Under the pieces are notes generated by a model. The model saw nothing but the letters and a program-made list of their open reading frames with translations, had not been told where the DNA came from and did not search any database. A stretch of DNA of 64,000 bases from Parvibaculum sp. (GTDB lineage: Bacteria > Pseudomonadota > Alphaproteobacteria > Parvibaculales > Parvibaculaceae), in NCBI RefSeq assembly GCF_030651915.1, contig NZ_JAUSBV010000002.1, positions 200,414 through 264,413 of the forward strand, written 5' to 3'. Positions 17,543-25,688 of the stretch are shown here, one piece after another (the stretch's first letter is position 1; every line of letters begins with the position of its first letter). The translations under genes and the position numbers were made by a program.

Positions 17543-18835
17543 TTGGAAACGATTTACGCCCTGTCGACAGCGCCGGGCCGCGCCGGCGTTGCCGTGTTGC
17601 GCGTCTCGGGAGCGCATGCGGTGCCTGCGCTTGAAGCGCTGACGGGGGCGGGCGTGCCGCCGCCGCGCGCCGCGAGTTTGCGCCGTTTCATCGATCCCGA
17701 AACGCAAGCACCGATCGATCGGGGTCTGGCGATCTTCTTTCCGGCGCCGGCCAGTTTCACCGGCGAGGATGTCGTCGAGCTGCATCTGCATGGCGGCCGC
17801 GCGGTCGTTGCCGGTGTTCTTGCGGCGCTGGCGCGCCTGCCGGGCCTGCGTGCCGCCGCGCCCGGCGAGTTCACCCGCCGCGCCTTCGAGAACGGCAAGC
17901 TCGATCTGACCGAGGTCGAAGGCCTTGCCGATCTGATCGAGGCCGAGACCGAAGCGCAGCGCCTGCAGGCGCTCCGGCAGATGGAAGGCGCGCTCGGCAA
18001 ACTTTATGAGGGCTGGCGGGCGCGGCTGCTGCGGGCGCTGGCTTACGCCGAGGCCGAGATTGATTTTCCCGACGAGGAAGTACCGGGCGACCTGATCGCC
18101 AAACTGGGCCCCGAAATCGCGCGGCTCCAGTCCGAAATCGGGGCGCATCTCGACGATGGAAGACGCGGCGAGCTTTTGCGCGACGGTATCGAGGTGGCAA
18201 TCGTTGGACCGCCCAATGTCGGCAAGTCGAGCCTGTTGAACCGGCTGGCGGGGCGTGAGGCCGCCATCGTTGCCGATGAGGCCGGCACGACGCGCGATGT
18301 TCTCGAAGTGCGGCTCGATATTGGCGGGGTACCGGTGACGCTGGCCGACACGGCGGGGCTGCGCGAGGCCATCGGCACGGTCGAGCGGGAAGGGGTCAGG
18401 CGGGCGTTGGCGCGTGCCGAGAAGGCCGATCTGCGGCTTGTCGTCGCCGCGCCCGATGCCGGCGATTTCGCGCTGGCCCGGGCGGGCGACATCAAGGTGC
18501 TCAACAAGATCGATCTCGGCGCCGAGCCGCCGCCCGGCGTCATTGGTGTTTCGGCCGCTACCGGTGCCGGCCTCGAGGCGCTTGAAGCAGCGCTCAAGGC
18601 GCGCGTCGGTTCGGCTTTCGAGGCGAGCGAACATCCCGTCATCACGCGGGCCCGCCACCGCGAGGGTCTGGCCGAATGTGCCGCGGCGCTGGCTCGGGCC
18701 GGGCAGGGCAGCGACGCTGATCTTGTCGCCGAGGATCTCCGCCTCGCCGCCCGCGCCCTCGGCCGCATCACCGGCCGCGTCGATGTCGAGGAATTGCTCG
18801 ACGTGATCTTTCGAGACTTCTGCATCGGGAAGTGA
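17543..18835 (+). CDS. mnmE: tRNA modification GTPase MnmE
   Basis: With MnmG it builds the carboxymethylaminomethyl group on U34 of certain tRNAs. The protein has 430 residues. It starts ETIYALSTAPGRAGVAVLRVSG, the folate-binding N-domain. The G domain carries G1 GPPNVGKS near residues 220-227, G3 DTAGLRE near residue 273 and G4 NKID. It ends in the diagnostic CIGK with the catalytic Cys. No ATG precedes the conserved start, so a TTG at 17543 is proposed, which is unusual. The partner mnmG follows after a 365-bp gap holding a repeat and a parS site. Confidence 0.95.
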   Translation: METIYALSTAPGRAGVAVLRVSGAHAVPALEALTGAGVPPPRAASLRRFIDPETQAPIDRGLAIFFPAPASFTGEDVVELHLHGGRAVVAGVLAALARLPGLRAAAPGEFTRRAFENGKLDLTEVEGLADLIEAETEAQRLQALRQMEGALGKLYEGWRARLLRALAYAEAEIDFPDEEVPGDLIAKLGPEIARLQSEIGAHLDDGRRGELLRDGIEVAIVGPPNVGKSSLLNRLAGREAAIVADEAGTTRDVLEVRLDIGGVPVTLADTAGLREAIGTVEREGVRRALARAEKADLRLVVAAPDAGDFALARAGDIKVLNKIDLGAEPPPGVIGVSAATGAGLEALEAALKARVGSAFEASEHPVITRARHREGLAECAAALARAGQGSDADLVAEDLRLAARALGRITGRVDVEELLDVIFRDFCIGK

Positions 18836-18841
18836 GGAAGA

Positions 18842-18995
18842 CCCCTCACCCTTCCGCGGGCTGACGCCCGCTCCCTCCCTCTCCCCGGAGGGGAGAGGGA
18901 CAAGGGCGTCGATCTCGTAAATTCCCTCTCCCCATCGGGGAGAGGGAAGGGGCCCGCTGATGCGGCGAAGCCGCGTCAGTGGGAAGGGTGAGGGG
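18842..18995. repeat. 154-bp nested palindromic intergenic repeat
   Basis: The outer arms are CCCCTCACCCTTCC at 18842-18855 and its inverse at 18982-18995. Inside are a hairpin CCCTCTCCCC-GGA-GGGGAGAGGG at 18877-18899, a second hairpin with 12-bp arms at 18922-18933 and 18937-18948, and a GCGGC-GAA-GCCGC hairpin near 18963-18975. Elements of this CCCTCTCCCC type are widespread mobile palindromes in GC-rich proteobacteria. It sits between mnmE and parS. Confidence 0.85.
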
Positions 18996-19009
18996 GAGCC
19001 GCACTCCCC

Positions 19010-19025
19010 TGTTTCACGTGAAACA
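19010..19025. other. parS: parS centromere-like site 1
   Basis: A perfect 16-bp palindrome TGTTTCACGTGAAACA, the canonical ParB-binding parS sequence. It lies in the mnmE-mnmG gap, about 14 kb from the candidate origin and close to parA and parB. Confidence 0.95.
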
Positions 19026-19200
19026 TGAAGAACGCCCGAATCCGATTCCTTCTCAAAGACTTGTGCGCGACTCTTCATCCAGCCAGCGGCAGGTCATCGA
19101 AAAGTTTGACGGCCGGCGCGCCAGCGACTAAAGCTCTGACGCGTGGGCGCTCGAATCCGTTCTTACGGCCGCAAGTACTTCTCTTTCGTCAGGACTTTCG

Positions 19201-21054
19201 ATGCAGAGCTTCGACGTCATTGTGATCGGCGGCGGCCATGCCGGCTGCGAGGCAGCCTCGGCGGCGGCGCGCGCCGGGGCGCGCACGGCGCTTGTCACCC
19301 ACAAGATCGCGACCATCGGCGAGATGTCCTGCAACCCGGCCATTGGCGGTCTGGGCAAGGGTCATCTGGTGCGCGAGGTCGATGCGCTGGATGGGCTGAT
19401 GGGTCGCGTTGCCGATGCCGCCGGCATCCAGTTCCGGCTGCTCAATCGCCGCAAGGGACCGGCAGTTCGGGGCCCGCGCGCTCAAGCCGATCGCCGCCTC
19501 TATCGCGAGGCGATGCAGGATGCGATTCTGAATCATTCCAACCTGACCGTGATCGAAGCCGGGGTCGGCGATCTGCTGGTTGAAGATGGCGCGGTTGCCG
19601 GTGTCGTTACCGAGGATGGCCGCAGCTTCCGGGCGGGCAGGGTTGTGCTGACCACCGGCACCTTTCTCAGGGGCATGATCCATCTGGGGACCACGCGCAT
19701 CCCGGCCGGGCGGGTGGGGGAGGCGCCGGCGCTGGGTCTGTCCGAGCGTCTCTACAGCCTTGGCTTCCAGCTTGGCCGGTTGAAGACCGGGACGCCGCCG
19801 CGGCTCGACGGCTCGACCATCGACTGGGGCGCGCTTGAGGTTCAGCCCGGCGACACGCCGCCGGTTCCGTTCTCCTTCCTGACCCGCGCGATCACGACGC
19901 CGCAGGTCAATTGCCACATCACCCGGACCACCGAAGCCGGGCACCGGATCATCGAGGACAATCTCCGGTTCTCACCGGTCTATTCGGGCCAGATCGAAGG
20001 TGTCGGTCCGCGCTACTGCCCCTCGATCGAGGACAAGGTGGTGCGCTTCCGCGAACGCGACAGCCACCAGATTTTCCTCGAACCGGAAGGCCTCGACGAC
20101 GACACGATCTATCCGAACGGGATTTCGACGGCGCTGCCCGAAGAGGTCCAGCTGGCCTTTCTGAAGACCATTCCCGGGCTCGAGCATGTGGTCATGCGGC
20201 GGGCCGGCTACGCCATTGAATACGACTATATCGATCCGCGCGAGCTCAGGGCCACGCTCGAGACTAGGCGCCTGCCGGGGCTTTATTTGGCCGGGCAGAT
20301 CAATGGCACCACCGGCTATGAGGAAGCGGCGGCGCAAGGCCTGATGGCCGGCCTCAATGCGGCGCTTTCGGCGGGCGGTTCGGCGCCTCTCGTCCTCGAC
20401 CGCTCGCAGGCCTATATCGGCGTCATGATCGACGATCTGATCACCCGCGGCGTCAGCGAGCCCTATCGGATGTTCACTTCGCGGGCCGAATACCGGCTGA
20501 CGCTCCGGGCCGACAATGCCGACCGGCGGCTGACCGGGCTTGGGATTTCGGCCGGCATTGTCGGGACGGCGCGGGCCGAGGTCTTCTCGGCCAAGCAGAG
20601 GGCGCTGGATGCGGCGCGGCTGCTCTGCGAGGCGGCGCGTCTCAGCCCCAGTGCCCTGGTCAAAAAGGGGCTCAGGATCAACCAGGATGGGGTCTCCCGT
20701 TCGGCCATGGAGCTTCTGGCCTATCCGGAGATCGACATGGACGTGTTGGCCGGCATCTGGCCGGAGATCGGCGGCTTCGATCCGGACGTCACCGAGCAGC
20801 TTCAGATCGAGGCGCAATATGCAGGCTATCTAGACCGGCAGGAATCCGACATCCGGGCCTTTCGCAAGGATGAGGGGCTGCGCCTGCCCGCCGGGATCGA
20901 TTATGCCGGTATCATGGGCCTGTCGATCGAGGTGCGTCAGAAGCTTGCCGCCGCCCGCCCGGCGACGCTCGGACAGGCCGCCAGGGTCGACGGGGTAACG
21001 CCTGCAGCGCTGACCACGTTAATGATTCACGTGAAACAAAAGCGCAGTGCTTGA
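19201..21054 (+). CDS. mnmG: tRNA uridine-5-carboxymethylaminomethyl modification enzyme MnmG
   Basis: FAD-dependent partner of MnmE in wobble-uridine modification. The 617-residue length is typical. The FAD-binding [19 protein letters not shown] is at residues 7-25. [26 protein letters not shown] follows at once, and [12 protein letters not shown] lies near residue 155. The motif [21 protein letters not shown] lies near residue 367, and a C-terminal helical MnmE-binding domain completes it. It starts with ATG at 19201. Its last 30 bp carry a near-perfect parS site. rsmG follows after 15 bp. Confidence 0.97.
   Translation: MQSFDVIVIGGGHAGCEAASAAARAGARTALVTHKIATIGEMSCNPAIGGLGKGHLVREVDALDGLMGRVADAAGIQFRLLNRRKGPAVRGPRAQADRRLYREAMQDAILNHSNLTVIEAGVGDLLVEDGAVAGVVTEDGRSFRAGRVVLTTGTFLRGMIHLGTTRIPAGRVGEAPALGLSERLYSLGFQLGRLKTGTPPRLDGSTIDWGALEVQPGDTPPVPFSFLTRAITTPQVNCHITRTTEAGHRIIEDNLRFSPVYSGQIEGVGPRYCPSIEDKVVRFRERDSHQIFLEPEGLDDDTIYPNGISTALPEEVQLAFLKTIPGLEHVVMRRAGYAIEYDYIDPRELRATLETRRLPGLYLAGQINGTTGYEEAAAQGLMAGLNAALSAGGSAPLVLDRSQAYIGVMIDDLITRGVSEPYRMFTSRAEYRLTLRADNADRRLTGLGISAGIVGTARAEVFSAKQRALDAARLLCEAARLSPSALVKKGLRINQDGVSRSAMELLAYPEIDMDVLAGIWPEIGGFDPDVTEQLQIEAQYAGYLDRQESDIRAFRKDEGLRLPAGIDYAGIMGLSIEVRQKLAAARPATLGQAARVDGVTPAALTTLMIHVKQKRSA
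21023..21038. other. parS: parS site 2 (one mismatch), inside the mnmG 3' end
   Basis: TGATTCACGTGAAACA differs from the canonical parS at one base (third position A for T). It lies within the last codons of mnmG, encoding the IHVKQK segment. Confidence 0.85.
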
Positions 21055-21069
21055 GGGGCATGACCCGGT

Positions 21070-21738
21070 ATGTCCCAACATATAGTGTCTGACGGGTCGC
21101 AAGTCATTGATGCGGAATCCTTTTCCGCCGCCATGCATGTTTCACGTGAAACAATCGAGGGTCTGGTGCTCTACGAGACCCTGCTGCGGAAGTGGCAGAA
21201 ATCGATCAATCTGGTCTCTTCGGCGACGCTTTCCGGGCTCTGGCGCCGGCATATGCTCGATTCCGCCCAGTTGGTGGCATTGGCCCCCGAAAATCCCCGG
21301 ATTTGGGCCGATCTTGGCAGCGGCGGCGGTTTTCCGGGGCTGGTTGTCGCGATTATGCTAAAAGATATACGCGATTTCACCATGCATCTGGTTGAAAGCG
21401 ACCAGCGGAAATGCGTCTTTCTGCGCGAAGTGGCGCGGGAGACCGGGGCGCCGGTTGAGGTTCACAACCGGCGCATTGAGGATTTTGCCATCGAAAGCGG
21501 GCTGAAGCCCGATATTGTCTCGGCCCGGGCGCTGGCGCCGCTCGACAAGCTCTTGTCCTGGGCCGCGCCGCTTTTCGGACCGCAGACAATCGGCCTGTTT
21601 CTGAAGGGGCAGGGGCTTGAAGCCGAATTGACGGAGGCGCGTAAAGGGTGGATATTTGACGCCGAGATTTCCCCCAGCCAGTCGGACCCTTCCGGTTTGG
21701 TGTTGAAGCTGCGAGGCCTCTATGGACCAGCCGGATAA
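21070..21738 (+). CDS. rsmG: 16S rRNA (guanine527-N7)-methyltransferase RsmG
   Basis: Methylates G527 of 16S rRNA with S-adenosylmethionine. The protein has 222 residues. NLVSSATLSGLWRRHMLDSAQL lies near residue 46 and the SAM-binding loop WADLGSGGGFPGLVVAIML near residue 79. The early MHVSRETIEG segment is encoded by a perfect parS site, as is common for rsmG of alphaproteobacteria. The C-terminal end overlaps the parA start by 17 bp, so the two are coupled. The ATG at 21070 gives a slightly long N-terminus. Confidence 0.95.
   Translation: MSQHIVSDGSQVIDAESFSAAMHVSRETIEGLVLYETLLRKWQKSINLVSSATLSGLWRRHMLDSAQLVALAPENPRIWADLGSGGGFPGLVVAIMLKDIRDFTMHLVESDQRKCVFLREVARETGAPVEVHNRRIEDFAIESGLKPDIVSARALAPLDKLLSWAAPLFGPQTIGLFLKGQGLEAELTEARKGWIFDAEISPSQSDPSGLVLKLRGLYGPAG
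21138..21153. other. parS: parS site 3, inside rsmG
   Basis: A perfect TGTTTCACGTGAAACA within the coding sequence of rsmG, 115 bp after the mismatched site in mnmG. It encodes the HVSRET segment, which suggests that the protein tolerates and keeps the sequence. Confidence 0.95.
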
Positions 21739-22684
21739 CACCGCGAGAGACAACCGCCCGATCGACAAGGCGTTAAGCGCTGCTGTCGGCAATGAAACAC
21801 CGCGCCCGGCAAGCACGACCTCGGGACTACTTGCTCCGTCCACGGATCGCCCGCGCATTCTGGTGGTCGCCAATCAGAAGGGCGGTGTAGGTAAAACGAC
21901 GACCGCCATCAATCTCGGCACCGCGCTTGCCGCCGTCGGCGAGCGTGTGCTGATTGTCGATCTCGATCCGCAAGGCAATGCCAGCACCGGCCTCGGCATT
22001 GGCCGCGCCGAACGCAAGGTGTCGGCCTATGATGTGCTGATCGGTGCGGCGCTGATCGAAGATGCAGTTGTCCCGACCCAGGTGCCGGGCCTCGATATTG
22101 TTCCGTCCACGATGGATCTGCTTGGCGCCGAGCTGGAGCTTGCTTCGGTGCCGCGCCGCTCGCACCGTCTGCGCGATGCGCTGGCGCGGATGCCGCGTCA
22201 TGGTAAAAAGCGCGAAATCAGCGAAGCCGAAGCGCAGATAACGATGCGGCCCTATTCATATCTGCTGATCGACTGCCCGCCATCGCTCAATCTTCTGACC
22301 ATCAATGCGATGACGGCGGCCGACGCCATTCTGGTGCCGCTGCAGTGCGAGTTCTTCGCGCTGGAAGGTTTGAGTCAGTTGCTGCGCACGGTCGAACGCG
22401 TCAAGACCAGCCTCAATCCGCGCCTCGAGATCCAGGGCATCGTGCTGACCATGTTCGACCAGCGCAACAAGCTGTCCGACCAGGTTGCAACCGATGTGCG
22501 CACGCATCTCGGCGACAAGGTTTATCGCACCGTCATTCCGCGCAATGTGCGCATCTCGGAAGCACCTTCCTATGGCAAGCCGGCGCTGGTCTATGACCAT
22601 CGCTGTGCCGGCAGCAAGGCCTATATGAAGCTTGCCGCCGAAATGATTCAGCGCGAACGGGCGATCCGGCGCAGCGCCGCGTGA
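21722..22684 (+). CDS. parA: Chromosome-partitioning ATPase ParA
   Basis: Walker-type ATPase that drives segregation of the ParB-parS complex. The protein has 320 residues. An unconserved 44-residue N-terminal extension is followed by RILVVANQKGGVGKTTTAINLG; the deviant Walker A KGGVGKTT is at residues 53-60. The A' box DLDPQGNASTGLG and the B motif YLLIDCPPSLNLLTINAM are present. No N-terminal HTH is seen, as in chromosomal class Ib-like ParA. It starts inside rsmG (17-bp overlap). The extension beyond the usual start might mean a later initiation, but no better-placed ATG is evident. Confidence 0.95.
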   Translation: MDQPDNTARDNRPIDKALSAAVGNETPRPASTTSGLLAPSTDRPRILVVANQKGGVGKTTTAINLGTALAAVGERVLIVDLDPQGNASTGLGIGRAERKVSAYDVLIGAALIEDAVVPTQVPGLDIVPSTMDLLGAELELASVPRRSHRLRDALARMPRHGKKREISEAEAQITMRPYSYLLIDCPPSLNLLTINAMTAADAILVPLQCEFFALEGLSQLLRTVERVKTSLNPRLEIQGIVLTMFDQRNKLSDQVATDVRTHLGDKVYRTVIPRNVRISEAPSYGKPALVYDHRCAGSKAYMKLAAEMIQRERAIRRSAA

Positions 22685-22836
22685 GCTTCGCGTATTAACT
22701 TAATCCGTGGTCTGAAGACTCTTAACAGAATCTTCTAACCGATTGTAACGATTGAAAATGTGGCCCTACCCGGTAGTGATGCCGGCGGGCGGGGTTCCGG
22801 AAAGCGAATCTTTCCGCGGATTTGGGGCGAGGCCCG

Positions 22837-22860
22837 GCCGGTAGGGCCGGTGCTACCGGC
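22837..22860. promoter_or_regulatory. Stem-loop in the parA-parB gap
   Basis: GCCGGTAG (22837-22844) pairs with CTACCGGC (22853-22860) around an 8-bp loop, 53 bp before parB. A related smaller dyad CTACC-C-GGTAG lies at 22766-22776. The repeated CCGGTAG word may be a regulatory site for parB or an attenuating hairpin; no T-tract follows. Confidence 0.45.
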
Positions 22861-22913
22861 AAAGCAGGATGGCGCGCGCGAAGCGGCGGCGCGGGCAAGA
22901 GGGAAAAGGAAGA

Positions 22914-23828
22914 ATGACGATGGCGGATGAAACCCCGAGCCGTCTTGGCCGCGGTCTGGCGGCGCTGATCGGCGACGATACGGCCTTTGCCCTGGGCGAT
23001 CGCGACGCACAGGCGCCGCGCGGCGTCCGCGAGGTGCCGATCGAATTCCTGCGCGCCAATCCGTTTCAGCCGCGCCATGTCTTCAAGACCGAGGCGCTGA
23101 ACGATCTGGCCGCCTCGATCCGCGAAAAGGGAATCCTGCAACCGATCGTCGTGCGTCCGGTCGCCGGCGATCCGAACGCGTTCGAGATCGTCGCCGGCGA
23201 GCGCCGCTGGCGCGCCGCGCAGGCCGCCCAGCTCCACCAGGTTCCGGTCATCGTCAAGGAACTGTCGGACGCCGAATCACTTGAAATCGCGATTATCGAA
23301 AATGTGCAGCGCGCCGATCTCAACGCGATCGAGGAGGCGGCCGGCTATGACCGTCTGATGCTGCAATTCGAATATACGCAGGAAAAGCTTTCGCAGCTGA
23401 TCGGCAAGAGCCGCAGCCATGTCGCCAATACGCTGCGTCTGCTGTCGCTGCCCAAGCCCGTCCAGGCGCTGATCGAGGAAGGCCGGCTCACCGCCGGTCA
23501 TGCGCGCTCGCTGATCGGCCAGGCGCGGGCCGAGGAAATGGCGCAGCAGATCGTCGCCAAGGGCTTGTCGGTGCGCGAGGCCGAAGCGCTGACGCGCAAG
23601 GCCGAGACCGCGCCGTCGCCGACACGGCCAAAGGCACTGCCGAAGGCGCAAAAGGATGCCGACACGCTGGCGCTGGAAAAAAACATTTCCGATCAGCTCG
23701 GCCTCAAGGTCGAAATCAGCTTTTCGGGCGACAAGGGCGGCGAAGTCAAAATCGCCTACAAGACGCTCGAGCAGCTCGACGAGATCTGCCGGCGGCTGGC
23801 CGGCCGCACCGCGCAGAAGATGAATTGA
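22914..23828 (+). CDS. parB: Chromosome-partitioning protein ParB
   Basis: CTP-dependent DNA clamp that loads at parS and stimulates ParA. The protein has 304 residues. The N-terminal LGRGLAALIGD peptide, which contacts ParA, is at residues 11-21. The CTPase domain carries VAGERRWRAAQAAQL near residue 86 and ENVQRADLNAIEEA. The helix-turn-helix follows with YTQEKLSQLIGKSRSHVANTLRLLSLP. The C-terminal dimer domain ends KIAYKTLEQLDEICRRLAG. An upstream ATG at 22869 is open, but the ATG at 22914 has a fine AGGGAAAAGGAAGA ribosome site and matches the family start. Confidence 0.96.
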   Translation: MTMADETPSRLGRGLAALIGDDTAFALGDRDAQAPRGVREVPIEFLRANPFQPRHVFKTEALNDLAASIREKGILQPIVVRPVAGDPNAFEIVAGERRWRAAQAAQLHQVPVIVKELSDAESLEIAIIENVQRADLNAIEEAAGYDRLMLQFEYTQEKLSQLIGKSRSHVANTLRLLSLPKPVQALIEEGRLTAGHARSLIGQARAEEMAQQIVAKGLSVREAEALTRKAETAPSPTRPKALPKAQKDADTLALEKNISDQLGLKVEISFSGDKGGEVKIAYKTLEQLDEICRRLAGRTAQKMN

Positions 23829-23924
23829 TCCGGATACGGATTATCTCCGTCTGACGCGCGTCATGTGTGTCGCCGCGCGCGGCGGCGCCGGGGCCGCGTT
23901 ATGGCAAGATAGTCAGCGCGATCC

Positions 23925-24094
23925 ACTTATCCCCGTGTGGCCGGGATGCCATCTGCTGTGACTTTCCTGCCGCGGCCGATTCGTCCCGGGCTACGCAAGG
24001 CGGGGATAAGTCCGTTTGTGACAGTTTTTTGACAGTTTTGTGACAGAGGGGGGGTTCGCTGCCATTTCCGCTGTCACAATCGCTGTCACAATCA
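23925..24094. repeat. TGTGACAG / CTGTCACA repeat cluster in the parB-holA gap
   Basis: The gap between convergent parB and holA (263 bp) holds ACTTATCCCC at 23925-23934 and its inverse at 24002-24011, then TGTGACAG at 24017-24024, TTGACAG at 24029-24035 and TGTGACAG at 24039-24046. Opposite-facing CTGTCACAATC copies lie at 24071-24081 and 24083-24093. The TTATCCCCG words resemble DnaA boxes. The layout of outward copies facing each other looks like a multi-site protein-binding region rather than a terminator. Confidence 0.7.
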
Positions 24095-25135
24095 GCGCCG
24101 CGCGGGCCGTGCAGCTTGCGCGATTCTGAACAATGTCTGTCCACAGATCGCTTCGGCCGGATTGCCGGTGGTCTTGCACTGGCCCTCGGCCTCGAGCGCC
24201 AGCGCCAGCGCGCGGTCGAGCCGGCGGCGGTTCCACATCTGGATCTGTCGCGTCACCACATTCTTGCGGCTGAAATGGACGGGCGGGCGAAAGCCGCGCA
24301 TCGCGCCGCCAATGTCGCTTCCCGTTTCGACGCGCGCGGCGGCGAGCTGCAATTGCATCATGTGTCGCGACAACGCGTTCAAGATCACGATCGCATTGGT
24401 GTCGGCGGCGCGTGCACGCGCCAGCGCGGTGTCGAGATTTTCGAGATCGCCACCCAGGGTGGCGTCGATCACCGCGTCGAGATTGGATGCCGCATTGTCG
24501 CCGATGCATTCGCGCGCGTCGGTCAGCGTCACTTCGCGCGTCGCGCCTTTCTCGCCAACGCCCATATAGAGCACCAGCTTTTCAAGTTCGTTCTGCGTCA
24601 CGCCGCGATCGGAACCGAGATGGGCGAGCAGATAATCGAGTGCTGCCGGATCGGGCCTCAGCCCCGCCGCGCCGAGCCGCGCGCGGATGACATCGCCAAG
24701 CGTTGCCGCGTCGTCGGCATAACAGGGCAGGGCGGCGGCGTTCGCCGCCTCTTCGAACAGCAACCGCAAGGACGAACGCGGACCGAGTTCGCCGCCTTCG
24801 GCCAGCACCAGCGCGTCGCCGATCGGATTTTCGAGAAACGACGCCACCGTCTTCGATGCGCTATCGCCGATGCCGCGCAGACGCACGACGCGGCGTCCGC
24901 CCAGCATCGAGATCGATGCGGCCTCGTCGGCCAACCGCGCCGGATCGCTTTTCAGATCGCTGTCGGAAATTTCGGAAAGCCGGAAGGGATCGGCGAGATC
25001 GTCGAGAACGCTCAGCGCCAGCGCTTCGATCCGCTGGCGGACAAGACCCGCATCGGGTCCATAGACCAGCACCGCCACGATCCCGGTCGGCGGCTTTGCC
25101 GCAAAACGATCCGCATCCTGTGGCTTGATTTTCAA
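24092..25135 (-). CDS. holA: DNA polymerase III delta subunit
   Basis: Opens the beta sliding clamp within the clamp loader. The protein has 347 residues. The start region reads KIKPQDADRFAAKPPTGIVAVLVYGPDAGLVRQR, typical of alphaproteobacterial HolA. QNELEKLVLYMG, ALSRHMMQLQLAAARVETG and RRRLDRALALALEAEGQCKTTGNP are family blocks in the collar domain. No ATG is available in the right place; a TTG at 25135 with an AAAGGCGA ribosome site is proposed. It lies 19 bp after lptE, and the leuS-lptE-holA order is typical of the class. Confidence 0.9.
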   Translation of the reverse strand: MKIKPQDADRFAAKPPTGIVAVLVYGPDAGLVRQRIEALALSVLDDLADPFRLSEISDSDLKSDPARLADEAASISMLGGRRVVRLRGIGDSASKTVASFLENPIGDALVLAEGGELGPRSSLRLLFEEAANAAALPCYADDAATLGDVIRARLGAAGLRPDPAALDYLLAHLGSDRGVTQNELEKLVLYMGVGEKGATREVTLTDARECIGDNAASNLDAVIDATLGGDLENLDTALARARAADTNAIVILNALSRHMMQLQLAAARVETGSDIGGAMRGFRPPVHFSRKNVVTRQIQMWNRRRLDRALALALEAEGQCKTTGNPAEAICGQTLFRIAQAARPARR

Positions 25136-25154
25136 GGCGTGCTTCGCCTTTCGA

Positions 25155-25688
25155 TCACAGGGTAGCGTCCGCCGCGCGCGGCTGCCGGTTGAAATGGACG
25201 CCGAGCTGCAGCTTGATGTCGTCGGCGACGGCGCGGGCCACACGCGCCTGGGCGTCGCGCGCCGCCGTGATGTTGGCGAATTCGGAGGTGACGCGGTTGT
25301 AGGAAGTGCGCGAGCGCGCCACCGAGCGCAGCACCGGCTTGCCGGTCGCGGTGTCGACGAGGCGGAAGGGAACGACCAGCACGACATTCTTGCGCGTCAC
25401 GTCGGCATCGGGCTCGATCGCCACATCCTCTTCGTAAAGCGACGGCGTCATCTCGACCAGGTAGGCCGGATTGGCCGGTGGATTGCCGGATGACGACAGA
25501 AGGTCGAGCAGTCCGTATTTCAGCGCCCGGCCGAGATCGGTCTCGGGCGCCCTGACGTCGAGCATCGCCAGTTCGGCGGTGACGCCCGCGCTGTCGCCAT
25601 GCTCGGCGTAAAGCGGTGTGAAGCCGCAGGCCGGCAGCGCCAGCAGGGCGAGCAGCAGCGCGCCGAGGCGAAGATCAAACCACGACAT
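25155..25688 (-). CDS. lptE: LPS assembly lipoprotein LptE
   Basis: Outer-membrane lipoprotein that plugs LptD and helps insert lipopolysaccharide. The 177 residues begin with a lipoprotein signal, [21 protein letters not shown], lipobox LPAC with Cys21. The mature part starts [10 protein letters not shown] and contains [36 protein letters not shown], the conserved C-terminal helix of the family. The start lies inside the 3' end of leuS (14-bp overlap). The open frame extends 24 codons more, but the signal peptide sets the start at 25688. Confidence 0.9.
   Translation of the reverse strand: MSWFDLRLGALLLALLALPACGFTPLYAEHGDSAGVTAELAMLDVRAPETDLGRALKYGLLDLLSSSGNPPANPAYLVEMTPSLYEEDVAIEPDADVTRKNVVLVVPFRLVDTATGKPVLRSVARSRTSYNRVTSEFANITAARDAQARVARAVADDIKLQLGVHFNRQPRAADATL

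Noticed and set aside
23829-24091. parB-holA gap as the main replication origin
   Set aside because: It has DnaA-like words, but the hemE-ppsR gap has more boxes and matches known alphaproteobacterial origin position. Kept only as a finding, to be decided by GC skew.
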